Assembly (NCBI GenBank): GCA_029556915.1
Contig: JAKQIT010000151.1
Coordinates: 1-64,000 of the forward strand
Direction: 5' to 3'
Source: Pseudomonadota bacterium
GTDB taxonomy: Bacteria; Pseudomonadota; Gammaproteobacteria; Burkholderiales; Methylophilaceae
DNA: 64,000 nt
Shown here: in pieces, positions 51,928-60,928 of the stretch
How the letters are laid out: each line of letters begins with the position of its first letter
Position numbering within the stretch: position 1 is the stretch's first letter
The notes under the pieces: generated by a model
What the model was told of the DNA's origin: nothing
What the model saw: the letters and a program-made list of their open reading frames with translations, nothing else
Database searches by the model: none
Translations under genes and position numbers: made by a program

Positions 51928-52484
51928 TTACCGTTATTAAAAAGTCACAGCCAGTACGCGTGAGCAAAATAATCGGTAAACACAGCACGCTCACTGTACG
52001 CAATGCTGGCAGCAGTACAAACCGAGTCACCAGCATTAATGTTGGTAAACATGGGGTAAAAGGTGACACTGGTCCACAGGGTCCACAAGGCTTAACTGGT
52101 GCGCAAGGCTTAAAAGGTGACACTGGTGATCAAGGGCCACAGGGTTTAAAAGGTGACACTGGTAACACTGGCCCACAGGGTCCTCAAGGCTTAACTGGTG
52201 CGCAAGGATTAAAAGGTGACACGGGTTTTATAGCTCACACAATAGTGACACTCAATATTTCACCCGCAAAATATGTCGAATGCACAATTAATAGTATTGA
52301 TGCAGCGGTAACCAGCGTGAATATTATTGACGCACAACTCCTACTAAACGATGACCATGACTTAGATGATCTCGCAGACTATCAAATTAATGCACAAGCC
52401 AACAATGGCAGCATTGATTTTCACTTAACCGCCCAAGGCCCAATCGTAGGTGACTTTAAAGTGGCATACAAAATACTTAACTAA
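51924..52484 (+). CDS. Collagen-like phage protein
   Basis: 186 residues. After a short N-terminal domain, about residues 49-104 are G-x-y repeats (KGDTGPQGPQGLTGAQGLKG pattern) typical of collagen-like triple helices; the C-terminal 80 residues (HTIVTLNISPAKYVECTINS) form a likely trimerising or binding domain. Probably a trimeric fibre or decoration on the virion. Overlaps the previous gene by 4 bp. Confidence 0.8.
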   Translation: MITVIKKSQPVRVSKIIGKHSTLTVRNAGSSTNRVTSINVGKHGVKGDTGPQGPQGLTGAQGLKGDTGDQGPQGLKGDTGNTGPQGPQGLTGAQGLKGDTGFIAHTIVTLNISPAKYVECTINSIDAAVTSVNIIDAQLLLNDDHDLDDLADYQINAQANNGSIDFHLTAQGPIVGDFKVAYKILN

Positions 52485-52493
52485 GGCAAACAT

Positions 52494-53291
52494 ATGAGCA
52501 TATTGAGAAATCTACTTGGCGATTTTATGCCACATTTTGAGCAGAGAAGTGAGTTTGGCTCTATTTCTGGCATCAACTCAGAAGTGGTGCTTGATGTGAA
52601 TGGTGATGAGAGCGCAACTATATTTTTAGATGGCGGCGGCGGCACGCTCAATGCAACATATGTGATTGAAGGCTCTGTAGATGGCTTAACATATGGCGCG
52701 CTGTTGGCTTTTCCGATTCCGCAATTTTGCAACGCTGGCACTATACCTCTAGCGGCACAGCCCTTGCTGCTAGAAGCTGTGAATGCTGCATCAGTGCGTA
52801 GAGTATTATCGGTATGCGTGGCTCAGCTAAAAAAAGTGCGCGTGCGTTTAAGCGTATACGCTGCTGGCACACTTGATGTCACAATCAACGCAGATGATAG
52901 ACAAGCGCTCAGCCCTTATGTGCGAGATCAAAAATCAGCAACCTTGCTAGTAACAGCCACGGGTGTATCAGGTGCAGCGGTCACCGCAACTGTGCCATTG
53001 GTGGCTGGGCTGCGACACTATATTGATTTTGTACAGGTTGTTAAGTTTAATGCTGCCGCCTTAACCGCAGCTGCTGCACCTGTGTTATTAACAACAACCA
53101 ATGTACCGGGATCACCCGTGATTAACTTTCCGGCGGGGGCAGAGGCTCAAGGTTCAGATGTAGTGCGTGAAATGGATTTTGGGTCGCAAGGTATGGCCGC
53201 TACCGCAATTGGTACTAATACCACAGTGGTGGCACCAGCCACAACTGGTGTGATCTGGCGCATTACTGTTGCGTATCGTCTAGGTTTATAA
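52494..53291 (+). CDS. Virion-associated protein of unknown function
   Basis: 265 residues, no signal peptide. The opening MSILRNLLGDFMPHFEQRSE and the repetitive beta-rich body (ESATIFLDGGGGTLNATYVI, KVRVRLSVYAAGTLDVTINA, ATTGVIWRITVAYRLGL) suggest a surface or fibre component. It ends the three-gene insert before the tail chaperone. No family recognised. Confidence 0.5.
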   Translation: MSILRNLLGDFMPHFEQRSEFGSISGINSEVVLDVNGDESATIFLDGGGGTLNATYVIEGSVDGLTYGALLAFPIPQFCNAGTIPLAAQPLLLEAVNAASVRRVLSVCVAQLKKVRVRLSVYAAGTLDVTINADDRQALSPYVRDQKSATLLVTATGVSGAAVTATVPLVAGLRHYIDFVQVVKFNAAALTAAAAPVLLTTTNVPGSPVINFPAGAEAQGSDVVREMDFGSQGMAATAIGTNTTVVAPATTGVIWRITVAYRLGL

Positions 53292-53309
53292 ACAAAAGGA
53301 AGATTAACC

Positions 53310-53621
53310 ATGAAAACCCTCAACCTCAAAAAACCAATCAAACTTGAAAAAACTGAGATCTCAAAACTCACTTTTAAAGACCACGCTACCGCAGAAGATT
53401 TAATATCGTTTGATTTACGTGGCATGCATGCCCAAACCATTGCACTTATTGCTAGCTTAACTGGTACAGATGAAGCTATCATCAAAAAGCTGCATGTAAG
53501 CGATTATTATGCTGCAGATGAAATCGCCATGAAAATGATTAAAAATGAACTTGGCACAGAAGGTATAAAAGACCCAGACGAGGCATTAGCTATCGCAGCA
53601 AAAAAAGATCAAGAGTCTTGA
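53310..53621 (+). CDS. Tail assembly chaperone, short form (Mu gp41-like)
   Basis: 103 residues starting MKTLNLKKPIKLEKTEISKL, the gp41 opening. Such chaperones keep the tape measure in shape while the tube polymerises. The last codons contain GCA-AAA-AAA-GAT, a slippery site for the longer form. Confidence 0.87.
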   Translation: MKTLNLKKPIKLEKTEISKLTFKDHATAEDLISFDLRGMHAQTIALIASLTGTDEAIIKKLHVSDYYAADEIAMKMIKNELGTEGIKDPDEALAIAAKKDQES

Positions 53622-53746
53622 TTGCCGTTGCCCTTGTTGCCAGAGGGCTACATCAAGACTTAAATCAAGTTAAAAAAATGCCACTACCTGAGCTGTTTAT
53701 TTGGGCAAAAGAAGCAGCTTGGCATGAAGGTAAAACATTCGTCTAA
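53310..53746 (+). CDS. Tail assembly chaperone, long form by -1 frameshift (gp41-gp42)
   Basis: A slippery A-AAA-AAA (53600-53606) in phase precedes the short-form stop by 13 bases. In the -1 frame the sequence stays open to TAA at 53744-53746, adding 46 residues (RSRVLIAVALVARGLHQDLN, then MPLPELFIWAKEAAWHEGKTFV). This extension has no good start of its own. A self-complementary ATCAA...TTGAT follows the slip site. The result is a 145-residue fusion, as in the G/GT and gp41/gp42 pairs of other tails. Confidence 0.82.
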
Positions 53747-53763
53747 TCTCAGCACCACCCACC

Positions 53764-53809
53764 GCGAAACGTTTCGCACCTCATTACAAACCCCGCGCGG
53801 GCGTAAGCT
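53764..53809 (+). promoter_or_regulatory. Late promoter 3: activator palindrome plus -10, fibre/tape operon
   Basis: GCGAAACGTTTCGC (53764-53777), preceded by CACC, then TAAGCT (53804-53809) starting 34 bases from the centre. The next gene starts 59 bp past the palindrome. The stretch from the palindrome to GTAAGCTCT matches promoter 1 without gaps. Confidence 0.72.
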
Positions 53810-53835
53810 CTCTTGTAGATTAACAGGAGAGCCCA

Positions 53836-55635
53836 ATGAGCAATATCGACGCAGCACTCACCCCCGCCAGCAACGGCAAAATACCAGTTACTAAGCTGCG
53901 CGAGGCGCTCGCCACTGCAAAAACTGAAATTACTGCGTTAGAAAGCAGCTTATCTTCTGCGCAACAAACGATTGCATCACAAGCCACGGCTTTGGCACAA
54001 AAACAAAATGCAGTGGGCGGCAAGGGTTTATCGAGCAACGACTACACAAACGAAGAAAAAACCAAGCTTGAGAATCTGCAACAGACTAGTGGCAACTTTG
54101 TTACTTTGCCAACTATTACTTTATCAGCCAATACTACAATCATAGGCAATCCCGCGACTCCAGTGGCAGACACTTACTACTTGTACCAGTTCGTGCAAGG
54201 CGGTAGCGGTGGGTACTCAGTGACCTTGCATGGCGAAACAATTACAGGTGCTGCACTCGGCTCTAAAATGTTCATGCAGTATTACTGCGATGGCACGGAT
54301 TTTATTAAACTTGTTGGTACTGTTAAAGCGCCAGCCGCGCAAGGTGGAATTGGCGACTCACAATCTCTAAATAGTTGGTCTACGCCTGCAATTGTCACCT
54401 CGACAACGACTGAAACTGTATCTATTAATGATGGCGCGGAGGGTTCGGCTTACATCATTGCGGCAACTACACCTAACTATGTTAAAACTGTAGCGCAAAA
54501 AGTTGGCTCTGCAAAAAGCGATATTTACGCGGATGGCAGGCTAGGCTTTGCCAGATTGAATGGTAACGCCAATGCTTTGCGCATAGGTGCGGCAACGCCA
54601 ATTACCTTGCCTAGACGACATACCGTAGCCGTTTTAGCGCGGCTGCCTAACTCAGCAATTACAGGCTACAACGGCAGGCATTTGTTATTAAGTTCCGCTC
54701 AAAATGGCGGTAGCGGCCAGCCTCTTTACAGTTTAGGCATTGCAGGGGCATCTATTGGTGATGGTAATAAAGCCTCGAGAATTGGCGTTGAATTTGAGAC
54801 CAATAATAACACACGAGGGTTTTGTTATTCAGCGGGGGCAGATAGCGGTTATGTCACTTCGGCTGAACTGTTTGGGGCTACGGCTGTAAAGCAAGATAGT
54901 GATTGGTTTTGGTCATTTATTGTAGGTGGCAGCACTCAAGACACCCAGCTCGTTGGTGACAACATTGTCGCCAGTGGTAGTAGTTTGACGTATGCCAACA
55001 AACTGCTTGTTGGTAAAGCTATACACAAATTCAGCCCAACTAACATTAGAGCCCAACACACAAACCACACCTATGCAGGAACGGCTGAGTTTATTGGCAG
55101 TATTGTAGGAGGCTCTAATGGCACTCTAAATGTAACCTCTATGGTGAGTGGAACAATTGAGATTGGGGCAGTTGTTAGCTCTGGTAGTGACCATTACATT
55201 TTCGCGCAAACAGGCGGCACGCCTGGTGGGGTCGGTGATTATACGGTGCGCAGAGGGCTTGGCGGCTCTGTACCTACCGTAGCAAGCACGACAATGACTA
55301 GTGGTGGCTTGACTGAAACTAATTATCAGAATCTACAGTTCATTATTAGACCCGGCACAGGGTCAGCGGCCGTGATGGATGTAGCGCGGGTGATGATTAT
55401 TGAAGATAGATTATCAATAGCTGAATTAGATGCTATCACAAAGGGAGCGCACCCTAAAATATTTGGTGTACCTTATCAACTTTATGACTTAAGTGGTTTG
55501 ATTGCTAACGTATCTGTGGAGGCAGGTGCGCCTACCTTCATCACAGATGCTACAAGCCCAGTAGGACAAGTTTATTTAGGCGACAATAATACCACACAGC
55601 GCATTATAAACATTACTAACGGAAGGGCGGCTTAA
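53836..55635 (+). CDS. Large tail fibre-like protein
   Basis: 599 residues. The N-terminus has a coiled coil (LATAKTEITALESSLSSAQQ) and a GKGLSSNDYTNEEKTKLENL segment often found at fibre joints. The remainder is beta-rich and glycine/threonine-rich (YLYQFVQGGSGGYSVTLHGE; LLLSSAQNGGSGQPLYSLGI), consistent with a fibre shaft and a lectin/laminin-G-like tip (IIEDRLSIAELDAITKGAHP). First gene after late promoter 3, encoded before the tape measure, which is unusual. Confidence 0.65.
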   Translation: MSNIDAALTPASNGKIPVTKLREALATAKTEITALESSLSSAQQTIASQATALAQKQNAVGGKGLSSNDYTNEEKTKLENLQQTSGNFVTLPTITLSANTTIIGNPATPVADTYYLYQFVQGGSGGYSVTLHGETITGAALGSKMFMQYYCDGTDFIKLVGTVKAPAAQGGIGDSQSLNSWSTPAIVTSTTTETVSINDGAEGSAYIIAATTPNYVKTVAQKVGSAKSDIYADGRLGFARLNGNANALRIGAATPITLPRRHTVAVLARLPNSAITGYNGRHLLLSSAQNGGSGQPLYSLGIAGASIGDGNKASRIGVEFETNNNTRGFCYSAGADSGYVTSAELFGATAVKQDSDWFWSFIVGGSTQDTQLVGDNIVASGSSLTYANKLLVGKAIHKFSPTNIRAQHTNHTYAGTAEFIGSIVGGSNGTLNVTSMVSGTIEIGAVVSSGSDHYIFAQTGGTPGGVGDYTVRRGLGGSVPTVASTTMTSGGLTETNYQNLQFIIRPGTGSAAVMDVARVMIIEDRLSIAELDAITKGAHPKIFGVPYQLYDLSGLIANVSVEAGAPTFITDATSPVGQVYLGDNNTTQRIINITNGRAA

Positions 55636-55637
55636 TT

Positions 55638-57794
55638 ATGGCAAACTACAGAACATTACCAAAAAATGCAATCGTTACACATAAAAACATTGTATTAACG
55701 CGCGCTAATTTAGGTGGTAGTTACATAGGATGGCCTATTAACCACCTTGGAGATAGTCAATTTAATGATGTGGAGGCGCAACTTACTTATGACACAACTC
55801 CATCAAACGATGCGGGTAAAGAATTATTAGATACTTCTTTATGGTTAGGTTCGTTTAGAAATCATAGGCCAGGTGTAAGTCAGTTATACGACTTCTATGC
55901 GCAAGGTGGCGCGGCTATAGGGGTTCAGGCTCTACACAATTGGTTGCGCACTATGGATTTTTGGTACGCAAAAGATAGCGTTGTTACTTGGGTTCTGCAA
56001 CTTTTCAGCGCAAAAGACATTACCAATTCTCTAATTAAGAGTAATTATAAATCTACAACCAGTACTGCAGGGGGAACAGGGTCTAAGACCTTTACTATAC
56101 CTACAGGTAAAACTATTACACCAGGGTTAGCTGTTTACGCTTACAAGCAAGGAGACTCTGGAGGATTGAATATGCGAGGCACAGTTACCTCCTACAATGA
56201 CGCGACAGGTGAACTTGTTGCCAACATGACTACGAACGTTGGTACATCCGCCAATGCTAATTGGCGTATAGAAATTGGTGTTGAAACACGCTACACAACG
56301 GCACATGAACAGGCAATAGTAGATTACTTATATAAATTATTTGATGGCGAAAACACAACGACATCAATCTCTGTTAGCTTAGGTGCAAAGTCATTTACAA
56401 CCACAAAAACGCACCGTTTATACACTACTAACAATTATTTAAGAATCCGTAGTATTACCAACCCTGCAAACTTTGTATTTGGTAATGTAACGGCTTATGA
56501 CAATGTTACTGGTGTTGGCACTTTAAACGTAACCGCAATTGGTGGCTCAGGTACGTTTACAGACGGTCAAGTGTTAGTAGCCAGTGCATTAAACCGAATT
56601 TTAGAAGGCCACCCTGCCTTAGATAATGTTGAAATCAGCAATGAAGCTTTATCTGACAGCTTAACCGCTGGTGCTCAATTAACGAACGGTCAAAATGAGT
56701 TTGCGCGTGTTGCAAGATACGTGAATAAAATATTTAAAAAATACTGCCCACTCACCACAGTGACATCTGACACTAGTGACCAAGGGCGTAGAACTCTCAC
56801 AGGCTTTTTATTGGCAAGCGCGGCAAGCACAATCTCGGTAGAAGGTGATGGTGGCACGGGAAAACAAGCATGTGAGTATTTAGGTGGCTTTGGTTACAAT
56901 AACTACACTTTCAACAATGGCACGTTCGCATTGCATAAAGAATTGTGCGAGACAAACGGGTACGCTGGCGTAGTTGAAAAAGGCAGTATGAGGGTCATTA
57001 AAGATACGATACTTGCAATGACGAAATACATCACAACAAGTGCATGGTATGGTCGCACGCACCCACCAAAAGTGATGATTGGTGAGCATAGCTTAATAGG
57101 TGCGGCTGATGATATAAACTCATACGCTTTACAACAAAACAACTGGACACATGGCGCTTCTACAAGCGAAAAATCATTCTGGGATGTAACTAGGTACTTA
57201 ATACCTGCGATTTTAAACACTCATGATGGCGCAGGCGGTTATGGTCGCGTACATTTTTATGCGAACGACAACGCAGGCGGGAATGCTACAACAGGCACAA
57301 TATCAGCCGCAGGTGTTGGGGCGCATACAACTGGCGAAGTAAAATTCACTTTAAGCACTGCGCCACATATTCCATTTTCTACAAACCTGCCAGAGAAGCG
57401 CGTGGTAATTACTGCACCAGCGGGTGGATGGGCTGATTTAGGATTAACCGCAGGACAGAAAAAAGCATTTTTTGTTAGACAAGTTGCGGGCAATGAAGTG
57501 TATATAGTTGGCTCTACATATACAACGCCGCTCGCTACTAACTGCGCTTATAGCCAATTCCATACCGACTGGTGTCCATATCCTGAGATTATTGAGCGTG
57601 TTTACAATACATTTTTTAATGTGCCTTTAACAATCGGCGAAATTTATGACCAAAATGTGCGCGACATACCGCAAGCAGGCAAGACAAAACGTAAATTCGC
57701 AGGCTTGTTTATTGTGGTGCCTGACATCGGCACTAACTCTCAATATGCAGGCACTTACTATATAAAGGGCACTGAAATTGGTAGCAAGTGGTAA
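55638..57794 (+). CDS. Tail protein with glycosidase-like TIM-barrel features
   Basis: 718 residues. Around residue 335 the sequence HPALDNVEISNEALSDSL carries the Asn-Glu pair of clan-A glycosidases (acid/base Glu), and near 480 PPKVMIGEHSLIG offers a second Glu on a strand end (nucleophile). Between them lie TIM-barrel-like strands. The protein also has N- and C-terminal beta parts. It could be a tail-borne polysaccharide depolymerase acting on capsule or LPS. Activity is inferred from these two motifs only. Confidence 0.55.
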   Translation: MANYRTLPKNAIVTHKNIVLTRANLGGSYIGWPINHLGDSQFNDVEAQLTYDTTPSNDAGKELLDTSLWLGSFRNHRPGVSQLYDFYAQGGAAIGVQALHNWLRTMDFWYAKDSVVTWVLQLFSAKDITNSLIKSNYKSTTSTAGGTGSKTFTIPTGKTITPGLAVYAYKQGDSGGLNMRGTVTSYNDATGELVANMTTNVGTSANANWRIEIGVETRYTTAHEQAIVDYLYKLFDGENTTTSISVSLGAKSFTTTKTHRLYTTNNYLRIRSITNPANFVFGNVTAYDNVTGVGTLNVTAIGGSGTFTDGQVLVASALNRILEGHPALDNVEISNEALSDSLTAGAQLTNGQNEFARVARYVNKIFKKYCPLTTVTSDTSDQGRRTLTGFLLASAASTISVEGDGGTGKQACEYLGGFGYNNYTFNNGTFALHKELCETNGYAGVVEKGSMRVIKDTILAMTKYITTSAWYGRTHPPKVMIGEHSLIGAADDINSYALQQNNWTHGASTSEKSFWDVTRYLIPAILNTHDGAGGYGRVHFYANDNAGGNATTGTISAAGVGAHTTGEVKFTLSTAPHIPFSTNLPEKRVVITAPAGGWADLGLTAGQKKAFFVRQVAGNEVYIVGSTYTTPLATNCAYSQFHTDWCPYPEIIERVYNTFFNVPLTIGEIYDQNVRDIPQAGKTKRKFAGLFIVVPDIGTNSQYAGTYYIKGTEIGSKW

Positions 57795-57797
57795 CCC

Positions 57798-59762
57798 ATG
57801 TCAACCACCGTCGAACTACGCTTAACCCTTAAAGACCTCGCCAGTGGCGGGCTTAAGTCCGTCCAGCAAAATCTGGATAGACTAAGCAAAAACGCGCTGC
57901 GCAATAACGAGCAGTTTGCAACCAAAAGCACACAAGCTTTTGCAAAAATGTCGCAGGCGCGTGAGCAGCTTGGCATTCGCAGCGAGCACGCGGTGCGCCG
58001 TGAAATGCAGCAAACAGAGGCCGCTTATAACAGATTAGCGCGGGCTGGGCTAGCAAGTAGCCGCGAATTAGCACGGGCAAAAGACGCTGAGATTAAAAAA
58101 CTGCGTGAGCTGAGAAATGAGCTTAAAGGTGCAAAAGATGGCTATAGCGGGTTAAATCGTCTAATGACTGCAACAGCTGGGATTGCCGCAGGTGGCTATG
58201 TCATCAAGCGTGCTGCTGATCAAGCCATGAGCTTTGATGAGCGTTTGGCTGGTATGGCAAACACGGCCTTTTCTGGACGAGATTTGGCTGGCAAACAACG
58301 TGGCATGAAAGAACTAGAGGCCATTATTAATAGGTCTGTTCAATCAGGTGTAGGAGGTGGCACGCGCGATCAAGCCGCTGAAGCGCTAGACGCTTTAATT
58401 GCTAAAGGCACGCTTGGCTATGATAGGTCAATCAAGTTTTTACCTACAGTCATGCGCACCGCCACCGGTGCTAACGCTAACGCATTAGATATTGCAAACT
58501 TGTCTAGCGTGTTAGTTGGTCAAGGCATTGTGTCTAATGACCGCGAGCTTAAAACCGCGCTTAATATGGTCACAGCCTCTGGCCAAGCGGGTGGTTTTGA
58601 AATTAAAGACCAGGCTAAATGGTTAGCACAGCAATTACCGCTAGCAGGTAAATCTGGCATGCTAGGCTTGAATGGCTTGCAAAAAGTGCTCACCATGAAC
58701 CAAGCCGCTATTCTGACTAGCGGCACTACTGACGAAGCTGGTAACAATGTGCGTAACTTGCTGGCCAAGTTATCTAGCTCTGACACTGCTAAGGATTTTG
58801 AAAAACAAACTGGCACAGACTTAACTGGCTTCTTAATGAAAAAACGCATGCAAGGCGTAGATGCTGTTGATGCGTGGATGGGCTTAATTGATAAAGAAGC
58901 TGCCAAGAACCCTCAACTGAAAGCCGCGATTACCAAGCTGCAATCAACAAAAGATAGAACGCAGCAAGAAGAGATTTTAAAATCTATTACTGCACTGTCG
59001 GAAGGCACAACCATCGGTAAATATTTTCAAGACATGCAGGCAGTAGGCGCATTGATGGGCATGCGCAACAAATCTGTTGTAGATCGAGTAAATACAGAGG
59101 TAAGTAAAAACCGTACTGAATTTGGCGCTAATGATAGCAACTATGCGTTTATGCAAACAATTCCCAGCGTAAAGGTGCGCGCGGCAGAGCAAGCAGCAGC
59201 GGCAGCGCAAAAAACCGCGATGGATGAGTTAACACCAACGATTGGCAAAGTAGCTGATAACTTTGAAGAGTTAGCTACAAAACACCCATTTTTACTTGGC
59301 GCAGGCACATTGGCCACCGCTGGATTAACGGCTGTTGCTACAGCATCAGGGTTGGCAAGCCTTGCACTTGGCACCAGTGGTGCAAGCGGATTAGCTGGGG
59401 TTGCTTCTACAATCACTGGCAGCTTATCAGGCCTTGCAAGGGTAGTACCGCTTGCCGCCGCTGCATTTGCTGGGTTTCAATTCGGTGATAAAGTAATTAA
59501 CCCTGCTATTGAGGCTTTTGATAAAAAAACAGGCTTAGGCATTGGCAATGGTATAGGGTTTGCAGCAGCTTCACTCATGTTACCGTTTAGCGAAGAGGCT
59601 CGAAATGCGGTTATGCAAACGTTTAAAACTGAGCCAGCTAAAGTCGAAACTACTGTAAAAGTGCAACTGGCAGATGGCCTTAAAGCCACATCACAAACAA
59701 CCAATACTGCAGGCCCAGTTAAAAATTGGGTACAAACAGGCAGTGTGTGGGGTATTCCATAA
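57798..59762 (+). CDS. Tail tape measure protein
   Basis: 654 residues. N-terminal coiled coil (LASGGLKSVQQNLDRLSKNA; AVRREMQQTEAAYNRLARAG) followed by the TP901/tape-measure core (RAADQAMSFDERLAGMANTA, GTRDQAAEALDALIAKGTLG) and two alanine/glycine-rich hydrophobic segments near 500-560 for membrane passage. It sets tail length and follows the fibre genes here. Its stop shares a base with the next start. Confidence 0.9.
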   Translation: MSTTVELRLTLKDLASGGLKSVQQNLDRLSKNALRNNEQFATKSTQAFAKMSQAREQLGIRSEHAVRREMQQTEAAYNRLARAGLASSRELARAKDAEIKKLRELRNELKGAKDGYSGLNRLMTATAGIAAGGYVIKRAADQAMSFDERLAGMANTAFSGRDLAGKQRGMKELEAIINRSVQSGVGGGTRDQAAEALDALIAKGTLGYDRSIKFLPTVMRTATGANANALDIANLSSVLVGQGIVSNDRELKTALNMVTASGQAGGFEIKDQAKWLAQQLPLAGKSGMLGLNGLQKVLTMNQAAILTSGTTDEAGNNVRNLLAKLSSSDTAKDFEKQTGTDLTGFLMKKRMQGVDAVDAWMGLIDKEAAKNPQLKAAITKLQSTKDRTQQEEILKSITALSEGTTIGKYFQDMQAVGALMGMRNKSVVDRVNTEVSKNRTEFGANDSNYAFMQTIPSVKVRAAEQAAAAAQKTAMDELTPTIGKVADNFEELATKHPFLLGAGTLATAGLTAVATASGLASLALGTSGASGLAGVASTITGSLSGLARVVPLAAAAFAGFQFGDKVINPAIEAFDKKTGLGIGNGIGFAAASLMLPFSEEARNAVMQTFKTEPAKVETTVKVQLADGLKATSQTTNTAGPVKNWVQTGSVWGIP

Positions 59763-60928
59763 TGGCTTGGCAAGATCGTTTAAAAAAAGCTTCATTTCGC
59801 GGCTTTGAATTCCTCACCGACGACCATGATACGCGCTATGGTCACCGCCTTGTGGTGCATGAATATCCAAAACGCGACGATCCTGAAATAGAAGACTTCG
59901 GCAACAAGTCGAATGACTACAGCATTAGCGCTTATTTTATAGGGCCAGACTATGATTTAGAAGCAAACGGCTTTAATGCCAAGCTAAATATACCGGGTGC
60001 AGCTTGGTTGCAACATCCGTGGCTAGGTCAAGTGTGGGTGCGTGCGCATGAGTGGTCACGCACAGAAACCAATGAGCAAGGCGGTTTCTGTACAATTAAG
60101 ATAACCTTCGTACCAGGCGGCCGTGCACCTAGCGTACCTGCAGTAGATAAAGTGGATGTGGCAATCGACAAAACCAACGCACTCAGCCAAGCCATAGTTG
60201 ATGACTTTGACTTGCAGCCGATGAATAACAACACGCTCACCGCTTATGTGGCAGAGGCGCAGCAGCACATTGAGCATATACGCAAGGCTATTTCAGTGGC
60301 TTCATTACCACTGCAATGGGTCAATGCCGGGCTTGGCCTCATTACCGAAGTCAAAACAGAAATTGCAACGCTGCTGCAAACGCCGCAACAGTATGCTGAT
60401 GCATTATTGAGCGCGGTGGATAGTGTGGTCACTGGTGCAGATTTTATCGGCAACATCACCAGCAGCACCCGTGCCAATGCGGTAACACGCATTATTAACT
60501 CAGCGCTTAGCCCAGCAGATATTGAAAAAAGCACAGCGCCAGAGGCACTCAATGCCAATTTTAAATTAAATGCGCAGGCAGATGCTGCGCTGCGCACTAA
60601 CTTACTTGTGGCAGGTGCCGCACAGCTCGCCATTGCAGATTACACTGATGCACAAAGCCGTGACTTAGTGCTGGTTAAAGTGATTAAGGCGATTGATACG
60701 CAGCTGCCAAGCATGAGTGATGATGTATTTAACCAAGCCATTGATGCTAGAGCAGCTTTAATTGATGTGTTGCTAGATCAGGACTTAACACCAACTACAT
60801 CACGCAGCGTTGTTAACCCATTGCCTGCTGTTGTGCTTGCTTATCAAATGGGCATAGATGAGGCCAGTTTTAACGCACAAAACAATGTTGCACATCCGCT
60901 GTTTGTGCAAGGCACTGTATATGGATAA
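59762..60928 (+). CDS. DNA circularisation/tail protein (Mu gp43-like)
   Basis: 388 residues from the ATG at 59762. The N-terminal DNA_circ_N domain is clear: MAWQDRLKKASFRGFEFLTD, HRLVVHEYPKRDDPEIEDFG, NDYSISAYFIGPDYD. In Mu this is gene N (gp43), a baseplate-hub component. A long helical C-terminal part follows. It overlaps gp44 by 8 bp. Confidence 0.9.
   Translation: MAWQDRLKKASFRGFEFLTDDHDTRYGHRLVVHEYPKRDDPEIEDFGNKSNDYSISAYFIGPDYDLEANGFNAKLNIPGAAWLQHPWLGQVWVRAHEWSRTETNEQGGFCTIKITFVPGGRAPSVPAVDKVDVAIDKTNALSQAIVDDFDLQPMNNNTLTAYVAEAQQHIEHIRKAISVASLPLQWVNAGLGLITEVKTEIATLLQTPQQYADALLSAVDSVVTGADFIGNITSSTRANAVTRIINSALSPADIEKSTAPEALNANFKLNAQADAALRTNLLVAGAAQLAIADYTDAQSRDLVLVKVIKAIDTQLPSMSDDVFNQAIDARAALIDVLLDQDLTPTTSRSVVNPLPAVVLAYQMGIDEASFNAQNNVAHPLFVQGTVYG

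Noticed and set aside
52068..52230. Regular short repeats that could be mistaken for a CRISPR array
   Set aside because: The repeats are in frame and encode G-x-y collagen triplets; there are no spacers and no cas genes.
53596..53746. Frameshift in the tail chaperone as a sequencing error or pseudogene
   Set aside because: The short form is complete, the slippery site is in phase and the second frame matches the known long-form arrangement, so programmed frameshifting explains it better.
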